DNA of 64,000 nucleotides from Kribbella sp. VKM Ac-2569 (GTDB lineage: Bacteria > Actinomycetota > Actinomycetes > Propionibacteriales > Kribbellaceae), in NCBI RefSeq assembly GCF_004216905.1, contig NZ_SGXJ01000006.1, forward strand, positions 310,001 through 374,000. The letters are read 5' to 3'. The position numbers were made by a program, and so were the translations under genes. A model generated the notes under the pieces. The model was not told where the DNA came from, did no database searches, and saw only the letters and a list, made by a program, of their open reading frames with translations. Of this stretch, positions 6,777 to 15,242 are shown in pieces. The first letter of the stretch is position 1. Every line of letters begins with the position of its first letter.

Positions 6777-9704
6777 TTACTTGGTGCCGAAGACCTGGAG
6801 TTCGGTCAGGTCGGTGAAGCTGCAACCGCTGGTGGTGCTGCCGGGGCAGGTGGTGGCGAAGTCCGGGACCTGCGGGCTGAGCATCCAGAAGCGGACGTAC
6901 TGGACGCCGGTCGCGTTGCCGCTCGGGGTGAGCAGGTTGTACTTGCCCTGGTTGGCGGTGGTGAAGGTGCCCTCCTGAGCGGTCGCCCAGGTGGAGCCGT
7001 CGGCCGAGGTCTCGATCCGGTACTGCCCGGTCGACGCCGTGCCCGAGTCACCACAGGTGGCTGACGGGTCGACGTTGAAGGAGCTGATGTTCACCTTCGC
7101 CGGCAGCTTGATGTCGACGTGCTTCGGGACCATCGTGCCCGTCGGCGTGCCGTTGTCGTCGCCGGTGGTGCTGCCCCAACCGGTGCCCTGGGCGTTGTCG
7201 ATCGCACCGCCCGGACCGCAACCGAAGTCGCTGTAGTCCGGACCGTTGAAGCCGGCGACCGTTCCGCCACCGGAGGAGGCGGCCCAGTTACGGCGCGGTA
7301 CGAAGTTCGCCTGAGCGCCGGCGCTGACCTTGACGGGCTGGACGAGCAGCTCGTAGCCCGGAGCGGACACGACAACCTTCGGGTAGGTGCCCGGGGCAAC
7401 GCCGGTGATCGTGTACTTGCCGGTCGCGTCGGTCGAGCCGGCGTAGTCACCGGCGTAGCCCGACGAGTGACCGCCGACATAGACGAGCGCGCCGGCCACC
7501 GGAGCACCGGTGTCCTTGTCCTTGACGGTGCCGGTGAGCGAGGTGGTCGCACCTGTCGGCGGCTTGTGGAAGTCCTCGGCCGGGTAGGCGTCACCGCCGT
7601 CGACGACACCGGCGTACCAGCCCATGCCGCGGTTGGCGAACACGGTCCAGATGATGTCGGCGTTCTTGCCGCCGCTGGCGACCAGGTCGGCCTGGACGAC
7701 CGCGTTGCGCATGTCGAGCATCGTCGGGTCGGCCGGCGACAGCTCCATCGCGCGGGTGATGATGCTCATCGCGTAGGCGCGACCGAACCGCTCGCGCAGG
7801 TCCCAGAGAGTCTGGGCCCACACCTCGCCGGACGAGTGCACCTCCGGCCCGCGGGAACCGATGGTCGGGAAGTCGCCGTACGTGTAGCCGCCCTTGGCAC
7901 CGTTCGCCTTGACACAGTTCGGGCTCACGGCCTTCACGCGGCAGTCGATCGCCTGGGTGCGGAACAGGTCGCCGTGCGCGACGTACTTGCCCTCGAGGAC
8001 CTCACCAGCAGCGGTGGTGTCCTTCTCCAGGCCGTGCGAGACCAGGTAGTCCATCGCGTAGAAGTCGCTCCACGCCTCGCCCATCGAGCCGGCCTGGATG
8101 CTGTTCAGCGTCGAGTTGCCGGTGGCGTCGACGACCAGGCGGTTCGACAGACCGTGCGTGTACTCGTGGTACAGGATGCTGGCGTCGTTGGCACCGCTCG
8201 CCGGGACCCACGGCTCCTGCTCGTCGGACTTGCCCGGCGAGTGCCACAGGTACATCTGCATGGTCGGCGAGGTGCCGTCCGGCGGTGTCGACATGTTCGC
8301 GTTGTCGTCGTGGTTGGCGTCGGGCCCGCCGTTCGCACCGGTGGCCGCGCCGTCGAGGGCGTTCAGGTGCACCGGGTCGCCGCCCGCGGTGTCGAACGAG
8401 CCGGCCGCCGGGGTGAAGCTGATCGGCGCCTTCGCCAGCCAGTCGTGGAAGTTGCTGGCCAGGTAGAACGCGTTGGTGACGTCCTGGTTCAGGTTGGTCT
8501 TCCAGGAGTCGGGCTTCGCCGGGTCCCAGGTGCAGATGAACGAGGTCGAGCAGAACGACGACGCGTTCGGGAAGGTGGTCAGCTTGTACTCGGCGCCGGT
8601 CTTGGTGCCGGGCACCTTGACCGTCTCACCGGCGTTCGGCTGGTTGTCGTCGTTGACGTCCGCGAAGGCGGCGACCGACGTACCTTCCAGGAGGGTCTTG
8701 GCGTTCTTCGGCAGCCAGTTGTTGTAGATCAGGTTCTCGACCCGCTGCGTGCCGCCCTTCGCGGCACCCGGGTAGTTGTCCTGCACCAACGCGTCGCCGT
8801 TGCCCTCGCTGACCAGGTCCTTGCGGTACAGCGTGGCACCGGTCTGGGCGTCGACGACGTGGCTGTAGATCTTGGTGCCGCCGGAGTTGGTGTAGGTCAG
8901 CCAGCCCTTGCGGAGCCCGTCGGCGGTGTGGAACCACACCTGCTTGGCGGTGTCGCCGTTGCTCCACTTGGTGCTCACGCCGGACGTGGTCGCGGTCGCG
9001 GACTTCGTCGTACCGCCGGCGTCCTGGATCGCGGCGCTGCGGGCGCCCGCGGCGGTGACCTTCGACGCTGCGACGGCGGACCGGCTCTGCGCGGCGGAGG
9101 TAAGGCCGGAGACCGGCGAGCCCATCACCGAGATCAGCTGGCCGTTCTTGGTGACGTTGGCCTTCAGACCGTTGCCGAACACCTCGACGCCGTCGACGAC
9201 CTGCGACCAGAACACGTGATGGGTGCCGAGATCGTCGACGTAGTCCTTACGCAGCTTCAGCGTGCCGAGGTCGGCGTCGGACAGCTTGAAGATCTCAGGG
9301 TGCGCCTGCACGTAGCCGAGGGCAACGTCCGTGGCCTTCTTCGCGCTCTTGCCGGTGAGGAAGCCGTTCAGCTTGGTCACCTGGGCCGGCGTACCGGTGT
9401 TCGGGTCGACCGAGACGACGCCCTGGGCGCCGAGCGAGTCGCGGAACTTCTTCGCGGCGGCCGTCTCCTTGCCCTCGACCTTCGCGGAGCGGGCGTAGGT
9501 GGTGCGGGCGTTCGGCGTCCGGGCGTCGAAGTTGCCCTTGCGGTCCTTGGCTGCACTCTGTTCGGCCTGCGCGGGCTTCTTGCCCTCGGCACCGGAGTTC
9601 TGGGCAGCGTCCGCGCCACCGCCGGCCGTCATGGCCAGCACAGTGGCGGCCGCGGAGACGGCTGAGACTGCTAAGAGCCCCCGCCCTCTGCGTGATGTTG
9701 TCAC
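6777..9704 (-). CDS. Secreted M36 (fungalysin-type) metallopeptidase
   Basis: A 975-residue secreted zinc endopeptidase. The N-terminus carries a signal peptide (LLAVSAVSAAATVLAMTAGG), followed by an FTP-like propeptide with PepSY-type repeats (about residues 60-250). The catalytic domain has HEYTHGLSNRL near residue 512, providing both zinc histidines and the glutamate, and GEAWSDFYAMDYL downstream, providing the third ligand. After the M36 domain come a carboxypeptidase-regulatory-like beta sandwich (TGTVKDKDTGAPVAGALVYV, about 715-790) and a C-terminal discoidin-like module. GTG 9704 follows GGAG at good spacing. The role is probably extracellular protein scavenging, alongside the S53 peptidase upstream on the same strand. 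Confidence 0.93.
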   Translation of the reverse strand: MTTSRRGRGLLAVSAVSAAATVLAMTAGGGADAAQNSGAEGKKPAQAEQSAAKDRKGNFDARTPNARTTYARSAKVEGKETAAAKKFRDSLGAQGVVSVDPNTGTPAQVTKLNGFLTGKSAKKATDVALGYVQAHPEIFKLSDADLGTLKLRKDYVDDLGTHHVFWSQVVDGVEVFGNGLKANVTKNGQLISVMGSPVSGLTSAAQSRSAVAASKVTAAGARSAAIQDAGGTTKSATATTSGVSTKWSNGDTAKQVWFHTADGLRKGWLTYTNSGGTKIYSHVVDAQTGATLYRKDLVSEGNGDALVQDNYPGAAKGGTQRVENLIYNNWLPKNAKTLLEGTSVAAFADVNDDNQPNAGETVKVPGTKTGAEYKLTTFPNASSFCSTSFICTWDPAKPDSWKTNLNQDVTNAFYLASNFHDWLAKAPISFTPAAGSFDTAGGDPVHLNALDGAATGANGGPDANHDDNANMSTPPDGTSPTMQMYLWHSPGKSDEQEPWVPASGANDASILYHEYTHGLSNRLVVDATGNSTLNSIQAGSMGEAWSDFYAMDYLVSHGLEKDTTAAGEVLEGKYVAHGDLFRTQAIDCRVKAVSPNCVKANGAKGGYTYGDFPTIGSRGPEVHSSGEVWAQTLWDLRERFGRAYAMSIITRAMELSPADPTMLDMRNAVVQADLVASGGKNADIIWTVFANRGMGWYAGVVDGGDAYPAEDFHKPPTGATTSLTGTVKDKDTGAPVAGALVYVGGHSSGYAGDYAGSTDATGKYTITGVAPGTYPKVVVSAPGYELLVQPVKVSAGAQANFVPRRNWAASSGGGTVAGFNGPDYSDFGCGPGGAIDNAQGTGWGSTTGDDNGTPTGTMVPKHVDIKLPAKVNISSFNVDPSATCGDSGTASTGQYRIETSADGSTWATAQEGTFTTANQGKYNLLTPSGNATGVQYVRFWMLSPQVPDFATTCPGSTTSGCSFTDLTELQVFGTK

Positions 9705-9849
9705 AGCAAATCTCCATCAAGTTCGTGTTCGCGGGTCGCCCTCCACGACCCGTCCCCGGGGGCCGACCTTAAGCCTGAGGGGGTCTCCGGGGAAGAAAAT
9801 TCTCCGGAATACCGCGGAGTCGAGGGTTCTCCTTCGTGTCCGGAACAGT

Positions 9850-9900
9850 ACTAGGAGCGATCGGGCGGTTGCACGTAGCCACCGCCCGATCGCTCCTAGT
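9850..9900 (-). terminator. Perfect 20-bp hairpin terminator
   Basis: 9850-9869 (ACTAGGAGCGATCGGGCGGT) is a perfect inverted repeat of 9881-9900, with an 11-nt loop. It begins 6 nt after the S53 peptidase stop codon on the minus strand and separates that gene from the M36 gene downstream. It is one of the strongest stems in the window. Confidence 0.85.
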
Positions 9901-9906
9901 GTCGAA

Positions 9907-11118
9907 TCAGAAGGCTCCGGCGCCGTTCGGCGTACCGAGGCCCGTCGGACCGTCCCAGCCGGCGCGGGCGTTGCACCACTGGGTTGTCGGGCACGTGCCG
10001 TTGCTGCCGCTCGTCACGTCGAACAGCGAGCCCGGATGGGCGTACGGCAACGCGTTCGCGTACCCGGCCGTGTTGCCGGACAGCGCGTAGACCGCCGCGA
10101 TGATCGGCGCGGCCTCACTCGTACCGCCGAACTGCGCCCAGGTCGACGCTGTCTTGGTCGTCGGGTAGTAGATCGCCATACCGCCCTTGGACGGATCGGC
10201 CGCCGCGGACACGTCGGCCATCGCGCGCTTCGAGCAGCCGGTGTCGAACGACGACGCGCCACTCAGAGCCGTGTTGTACGTCGAGCAGCCCGAGCCGGCA
10301 CCGCTCCACACGGACTCGCTCCAGCCCCGAGTGTTGCTAGCGGCAACCAACGACGTACCGCCGACAGCAGTCGTGTACGACGAGGATGCCGGGTAGCTGC
10401 CGCCCTGGTAGCCGTCGTCACCGGTGGAAGCGGTGACCGCGATACCCGGGTGGTTGTAGTAGCTGCCGTACGTCGCGTCGGACGCGTCGCCACCGCCGTA
10501 GCTGTTGGAGATGGCAACGACTCCCGGCTGCTTGGACGCCGTCACGACCGCGGCGCCGAGGTCGGCGAAGCTCGCCGAGTTCGCCTGGACGACGACGATC
10601 TTCGCGTCCGGCGCAGCCGCCGACACCGCGTCGACGTCGAGCGCCTGCTCGCCGGCCCAACCGACGTTGAATCGCGGCAGTGTCGTGCCGCCGCTCTGGT
10701 TGATGACCTTCAGGCAGCCGTTGGCCGTCGTACACGCCGACAGGCCGAACTGCGAGCGGTAGACACCGAGGTCGCGCTCCAGGTTCGGGTAGCCGTAGGC
10801 GTCGACGATCGCGACCGTCCGGCCGCCGGCGCTCAGACCGTTCAGCTTGTAGGCGTCGCGCAGGCCGGTCGGGGTCAGGCCGGTGGCCGGCGGTGCGGTG
10901 GCGGCCGGCGTTCGGCCGTCCGGGCTCACCAGTTTCACCGCATTGCAGCTCGCGGTGTGCTTGGCCTTCGCGTCCGAACAGACGCGGGCGGCGTGTTTGC
11001 CGACGGTGTAGGGAGACGGGGCCGCGGTGGCGCCCGACGCCGTCAGTGCTTGGGCGGTCAGTCCTGCGACGGCCAATGCGCCGACACCCAGGGCGGACAC
11101 GAGAATCCGTTGCCTCAA
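9907..11118 (-). CDS. Secreted S53 (sedolisin-like) serine peptidase
   Basis: A 403-residue secreted peptidase of the sedolisin/kumamolisin group. Residues 1-33 form a signal peptide. GWAGEQALDVDAVSAAAPDA (about 165-184) carries the sedolisin Glu and Asp, SNSYGGGD follows, and the nucleophile lies in FGGTSEAAPIIAAV (about 331-344). The large pro-domain typical of S53 is nearly absent, so this is a short form. TTG 11118 is chosen because GAGGAG lies about 6 nt upstream and the signal peptide begins there; longer in-frame starts add an implausible extension. With the M36 enzyme it suggests a proteolytic secretome. Confidence 0.88.
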   Translation of the reverse strand: MRQRILVSALGVGALAVAGLTAQALTASGATAAPSPYTVGKHAARVCSDAKAKHTASCNAVKLVSPDGRTPAATAPPATGLTPTGLRDAYKLNGLSAGGRTVAIVDAYGYPNLERDLGVYRSQFGLSACTTANGCLKVINQSGGTTLPRFNVGWAGEQALDVDAVSAAAPDAKIVVVQANSASFADLGAAVVTASKQPGVVAISNSYGGGDASDATYGSYYNHPGIAVTASTGDDGYQGGSYPASSSYTTAVGGTSLVAASNTRGWSESVWSGAGSGCSTYNTALSGASSFDTGCSKRAMADVSAAADPSKGGMAIYYPTTKTASTWAQFGGTSEAAPIIAAVYALSGNTAGYANALPYAHPGSLFDVTSGSNGTCPTTQWCNARAGWDGPTGLGTPNGAGAF

Positions 11119-11140
11119 CTGGACTCCTCGAGGTAGCGCA

Positions 11141-11182
11141 GGCCTCCGCGTGTGGGTCCCGTTCGGCCGGTGGGCGGAGGCC
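11141..11182 (-). promoter_or_regulatory. Leader hairpin upstream of the S53 gene
   Basis: A perfect 9-bp inverted repeat (GGCCTCCGC at 11141-11149, GCGGAGGCC at 11174-11182) lies just upstream of the S53 gene's ribosome-binding site on the minus strand, so it would form in the mRNA leader. Further upstream, TGACAAATGTCA (11248-11259) is an imperfect palindrome that could bind a regulator of either flanking gene. Function is unproven. Confidence 0.35.
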
Positions 11183-11374
11183 GGCTTGATTTGGGGGTGA
11201 TCGCATCGTGCGTCCGCCGGAGCACCGGAAGCCAGCGATCGGACCGCTGACAAATGTCATGGGTGACTCCGTGACAACCGCCCCGACTGGACCAGAATTT
11301 GCGCGTGATCGCAGTGTCACGAGGGGTGCGCGAGCCGATGAAGGTTTCCCCCTGAGTTTCCGGAGCACCGACCC

Positions 11375-11405
11375 TTGACACGGTTTCAGCCCCCAGGACT
11401 ATGCT
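11375..11405 (+). promoter_or_regulatory. Promoter of the sugar ABC/GH116 operon
   Basis: TTGACA (11375-11380) and TATGCT (11400-11405) resemble housekeeping -35 and -10 boxes, with a long 19-bp spacer. A start near 11412 gives a leader of about 40 nt containing the ribosome-binding site (CTGGAGG) for ATG 11451. It is the only good promoter match before the five coupled genes that follow. Confidence 0.55.
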
Positions 11406-11450
11406 GCCGGGATCCCTGAGAAATCGATTTCCCTGCCTGGAGGCTCCGTC

Positions 11451-12746
11451 ATGGATCAGCCCGTGCTCAGTAGGAGACGTTTCTTGCAGGCGAGCGGAGG
11501 TACGGTGCTCGCCGCATCGCTGGCCGCCTGCGGAGGCGGCGGCAGTGGGGGCGGCGCGTCCACCAAGGAGCTGTCGTTCGTCTATATGGGAACGGCCGAG
11601 CAGCAGGCGACCTGGAACAAGCTGTTCGCGAAGTTCACCGAGCAGCACCCGGAGATCAAGCTCAAGGCCGAGGGCATCCCGCTGTCGAACTGGGGCGACT
11701 TCTTCAACAAACTCTCCACCCGGATCGCCGGCGGCCAGGTGCCCGACGTCATCCAGATCGCCACCGAGGGCCAGCGGCTGTTCGCGTCCAAGGGCCTGCT
11801 CGCACCGCTCGACGACTACATCGCCAAGGACAAGGCGACGATCGACGAGTACTACGGCGACATGGACCCGAACCTGATCGAGTGGGACAAGAAGTATGCC
11901 TCCACCGACGGCAAGACCTACTACCTGCCGGGCGAGTTCAACACGATGTGCATGTGGTACTCGAAGGACCTGTTCGCGAAGGCCGGCGTACCGGAGCCGA
12001 CGGCGAAGTGGACGTGGGACGACTTCCGGCAGGCGTGCGAGCAGATCAAGGCGAAGACCGGCGCCTTCGGGTACGCCGCCGACTCGGCGTACTTCGCCGC
12101 GATCATGCCGTGGCTGCTCACCAACGGGACCAGCAGTTTCTCCGAGGACTGGTCGAAGCCGACGTACGACGACCCGAAGGTGATCGAGGCCGCTGAATTC
12201 AACCGGAAGCTGGTCGCCGACAAGCTGTCGCCGCCGCCCGGCGGCACGTTCGACGCGTTCACGGCGGCCGCGCAGGGCAAGCTGGCGATGTTCGGCGGCG
12301 GCCGCTGGCCGATCATCAGCATCCGGAACCTGAAGGCGACGTCGAAGATGGGCATCGTGCCCTGGCCTGTGAAGGTGCAGCAGGGCTCGCCGGTCGGCTG
12401 GAACGGGTACCCGATCCTGAAGGCGTCGAAGAAGAAGGACGACGCCTGGACGTTCATCAAGTTCCTGATCTCGAAGGAAGGCTCGTCGACGTTCGCCCAG
12501 CTCGGCGGCACCATCGTCCCGGCGCGGAAGTCGATCGCGAACAGCCAGTCGTTCCTCGAGGACGCGCCGAAGGGCACGGAGTACCTGTACCAGGCACTGA
12601 GCTACGCGACCCCGATCCCGTCGCCGGACAAGGGCGCCGCCGTACAGAAGGCGATCGAGGACGGCTGGAAGCAGGTGCTGACGGGCAACGCCGCACCGGC
12701 CGACGCGCTCGGCAAGGCCCAGACCACGCTGGAGGGATTGGTCTGA
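11451..12746 (+). CDS. Sugar ABC transporter substrate-binding lipoprotein
   Basis: A 431-residue extracellular solute-binding protein of the carbohydrate (MalE-like, family 1) class. The N-terminus combines a twin-arginine motif (SRRRFLQ, residues 7-13) with a lipobox LAAC ending near residue 26, so it is probably Tat-exported and lipid-anchored. The mature protein has typical features such as a FTEQHPEIKLKAEGIP segment and GGQVPDVIQI. It is the first gene of an operon with two permeases, a membrane protein and a GH116 glycosidase, implying uptake of a glycoside. No ATPase is encoded here, so a shared MsiK-type ATPase elsewhere in the genome is likely. Confidence 0.93.
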   Translation: MDQPVLSRRRFLQASGGTVLAASLAACGGGGSGGGASTKELSFVYMGTAEQQATWNKLFAKFTEQHPEIKLKAEGIPLSNWGDFFNKLSTRIAGGQVPDVIQIATEGQRLFASKGLLAPLDDYIAKDKATIDEYYGDMDPNLIEWDKKYASTDGKTYYLPGEFNTMCMWYSKDLFAKAGVPEPTAKWTWDDFRQACEQIKAKTGAFGYAADSAYFAAIMPWLLTNGTSSFSEDWSKPTYDDPKVIEAAEFNRKLVADKLSPPPGGTFDAFTAAAQGKLAMFGGGRWPIISIRNLKATSKMGIVPWPVKVQQGSPVGWNGYPILKASKKKDDAWTFIKFLISKEGSSTFAQLGGTIVPARKSIANSQSFLEDAPKGTEYLYQALSYATPIPSPDKGAAVQKAIEDGWKQVLTGNAAPADALGKAQTTLEGLV

Positions 12747-13609
12747 AACCGCAGCGGAGGGACTGGCTCCCCGGCTACCTGTTCATCAGCCCAGCCATCC
12801 TGCTCTTCGTCGTCTTCGTCGCGGGGCCGTTGGTCGCCGCCTTCGCGCTCAGCCTGTTCCACTGGGATTTGCTGAGTACGCCGGAATTCGCGGGTCTGGA
12901 CAACTTCAAGCAACTCGTGACCGACGGCGCCACCGTCCGCGCCGTGATCAACACCTTCGTCTTCGCTCTCGCGTCGGTGGTGACTCATATCGGGATCGGG
13001 ATGCTGCTCGCGCTCGGCGTACACCGGACGATGACGCGCGGAACGAAGTACTTCGTCAGAACCGCCTATTTCTTTCCGTTCCTGGTGTCCTGGGCGGCGG
13101 TCGCGCTGATCTGGAAGTACGTCCTGGATCCCGCGTTCGGCTTGGCGAACTACTACCTCTCGGCAACGACGAACTGGCTGGCCTCGCCGACGCTCGCGTT
13201 GCCGACGCTGATCGTGGTCGACTGGTGGCACACGATCGGGTACACGTTCATCATCCTGCTGGCCGGTCTGCAGACCGTGCCGGCGCAGCTCCACGAGGCG
13301 GCGCGGGTGGACGGCGCGAACGCATGGTGGCGGTTCTGGAGCGTGACGCTGCCGGTGATGTCGCCGACGATCTTCTTCGCCACGGTGATCACGTTCATCG
13401 GCGCGTTCCAGATCTTCGACCCGATGGTGATCATGACCCAGGGCGGCCCGGACGGCGCGACCCGGAGCATCGTGCAGTACACGTACGAGAAGGGCTTCCA
13501 GTCCTTCGAGGTCGGGTACGCCGCGGCGCTGTCGCTCGTCCTGTTCGTGGTGATCATGGTCGTCACCGGCCTCCAGTTCCGCCTGAGCCGGAGGTGGGTG
13601 CACCAGTGA
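12743..13609 (+). CDS. Sugar ABC permease, MalF type, apparent CTG start
   Basis: A 288-residue inner-membrane permease with six predicted membrane segments and the EAA loop EAARVDGANAWWRFWSVTLP (about residues 188-207) that contacts the ATPase. No ATG, GTG or TTG fits the N-terminus: the first in-frame TTG (12830) would delete most of TM1. In frame upstream, CTG 12743 begins K-P-Q-R-R-D-W-L-P-G-Y-L-F, the usual start of this family. It overlaps the preceding TGA as CTGA and lies 6 nt after GGAGGG (12731-12736). I therefore annotate a CTG start coupled to translation of the binding protein. Confidence 0.85.
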   Translation: MKPQRRDWLPGYLFISPAILLFVVFVAGPLVAAFALSLFHWDLLSTPEFAGLDNFKQLVTDGATVRAVINTFVFALASVVTHIGIGMLLALGVHRTMTRGTKYFVRTAYFFPFLVSWAAVALIWKYVLDPAFGLANYYLSATTNWLASPTLALPTLIVVDWWHTIGYTFIILLAGLQTVPAQLHEAARVDGANAWWRFWSVTLPVMSPTIFFATVITFIGAFQIFDPMVIMTQGGPDGATRSIVQYTYEKGFQSFEVGYAAALSLVLFVVIMVVTGLQFRLSRRWVHQ

Positions 13610-14418
13610 AGGGCAAGCTGCTCGACCTCGTGCTGGTGCTCGGCGGGGTGGTGATGATCGCGCCGCTGGTGTGGCTGGTCGTGAACGCGTTGTCCGAGCC
13701 GATCGACGCGTTCCAGTTGCCGCCGCGGTGGATTCCGCGACCGCCGACGCTGCAGAATTTCCAGCAGGTGCCGGACCTGATCCCGTTCGCGCAGATGGCG
13801 TGGAACAGTCTGCAGATCGCGGTGATCACGACCGCCGGCGCATTGTTGACCAGTGCGCTGGCGGCGTACGCGTTCAACCGGCTGCGGTTCCCGGGGCGGG
13901 ACCAGATCTTCTCGGTTCTGCTAGCAGCGCTAGTTGTTCCTGTGCAGCTGACCGTGGTCCCGATCTTCATCATGATGCGCTGGCTGCATCTGGTGGACAC
14001 GACGGTGGCGATCTGGTTGCCGGCGTTGGTGAACGTGTTCGGGATCTTCTTCCTGCGGCAGTACATCTCGTCGATCCCGCGGGAGCTGGACGAGGCGGCG
14101 ATCATGGACGGCGCCGGGCACTTCTGGATCCTGTTCCGGGTGATCCTGCCGCTCGCGCGGCCGGGGCTGACCGCGCTCGGGATCTTCGTCTTCGAAGCGT
14201 CCTGGAACAACTTCTTCTGGCCGTACATCTTCCTGTCGTCGCCGGAGAAGATGACGCTCCCGGTCGGCCTGGTGTCGCTGCAGGGCGCGGTCGGCGGCGG
14301 TCCGGCCGTCGTACTGTTCGCCGCGATCACACTGGTGGTGCTGCCGATCCTCGTGCTGTTCCTGATCTTCCAGCGCTCGTTCATCGCCTCCATCGCGTCG
14401 ACGGGACTCCGCGCATGA
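13606..14418 (+). CDS. Sugar ABC permease, MalG type
   Basis: A 270-residue permease with about six membrane segments and the EAA motif ELDEAAIMDGAGHFWILFRV (about residues 162-181). GTG 13606 overlaps the stop of the MalF-type gene as GTGA, so the two subunits are translationally coupled at similar stoichiometry. The protein begins directly with a membrane segment (KLLDLVLVLGGVVMIAPLVW). It forms the translocation pore together with the 12743 product and receives substrate from the 11451 lipoprotein. Confidence 0.93.
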   Translation: MKGKLLDLVLVLGGVVMIAPLVWLVVNALSEPIDAFQLPPRWIPRPPTLQNFQQVPDLIPFAQMAWNSLQIAVITTAGALLTSALAAYAFNRLRFPGRDQIFSVLLAALVVPVQLTVVPIFIMMRWLHLVDTTVAIWLPALVNVFGIFFLRQYISSIPRELDEAAIMDGAGHFWILFRVILPLARPGLTALGIFVFEASWNNFFWPYIFLSSPEKMTLPVGLVSLQGAVGGGPAVVLFAAITLVVLPILVLFLIFQRSFIASIASTGLRA

Positions 14419-15242
14419 CGCACCGACCCAGCCCCGCGTCCGATCGCCCCGGAGCCGACCGGCCAGGGGCCGACTGGTCGCCACCGCACCCAGCCGAGTC
14501 CCATTTGGCTGGTCAGCCAGGCAAATTGGGGAGGGCCGGGGGCGAGGGGGCCGGGGTCGCGGGTGGTGTTGCCGGCGCGGATGATCCGGTTGGTGCGGTC
14601 CGGGATCGGCTTCCTGTTGCGTTCGGTGCGCTTTGGGGCGAGCTGCCGCTCCTCGCCTCCGCCGGCATCCTGGTGTGTACTGCGGGGGCTCTCGTCGTCC
14701 TGCTCAGTCCGGGGCTGTCACCACTCAGCGTCCTACTCGCCGCGCTCCTCATCTCACCTGTCTGGGGAGCAGTCATCGCGACCACGGACGCAGTCGTCTT
14801 GCGGGATCGCGGTGGTGTCGCAGTACTGCTCAAAAACCTGCGGAAGCACGCCTTTGCGGGTCTGGGGGTCGGGGTGGTGCCTGGTGTCGTGGCCGCGCTT
14901 GGACTGTTCAACTGGCAGCTGTACTCCGGGCCGGTCTTCGCTGTCCCATTGGCGGTTAGCGGCTGTGCCAGCGTGCTGCTACTACTGGCTTCCTGCTTCG
15001 CGTTCAGCCTGCGCGTCACCTCAGGACTGCGCGGCAAGACGCTCTGGTTCATCGCGCTCCACCTGGTCGCCCGCGCTCCGCTGGTCCCACTCGGCGTACT
15101 CGCACTCGTTTTCGTAGCGCTGTTCCTCGGGACCTCGGTTGCGGCCTCACTACTCCTGCTCGCCCCCGGTCCGGTGGCTCTGTTCGCCTCTGCCGGTACC
15201 TGGACTTCTTATGGGACGGAGAAACATGCACTACACCGGTGA
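14415..15242 (+). CDS. Multispanning membrane protein, YesL/DUF624-like
   Basis: A 275-residue membrane protein whose ATG 14415 overlaps the MalG stop as ATGA. The first 60 or so residues are a Pro/Gly/Ala-rich, probably disordered extension. After that come five or so hydrophobic segments (around LLASAGILVCTAGALVVLL, LLAALLISPVWGAVIA and LGVLALVFVALFLGT). Small DUF624/YesL proteins occur in sugar ABC and glycosidase operons of many Gram-positive bacteria, and position and topology fit that group. I could not confirm family motifs, so the name is tentative. Its 3' end overlaps the GH116 start by 17 bp. Confidence 0.6.
   Translation: MTHRPSPASDRPGADRPGADWSPPHPAESHLAGQPGKLGRAGGEGAGVAGGVAGADDPVGAVRDRLPVAFGALWGELPLLASAGILVCTAGALVVLLSPGLSPLSVLLAALLISPVWGAVIATTDAVVLRDRGGVAVLLKNLRKHAFAGLGVGVVPGVVAALGLFNWQLYSGPVFAVPLAVSGCASVLLLLASCFAFSLRVTSGLRGKTLWFIALHLVARAPLVPLGVLALVFVALFLGTSVAASLLLLAPGPVALFASAGTWTSYGTEKHALHR

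Noticed and set aside
7119..9665. 848-codon plus-strand frame opposite the M36 peptidase
   Set aside because: Composition is Arg/Val/Gly-rich with no domain, and the opposite strand encodes an unambiguous HEYTH peptidase.
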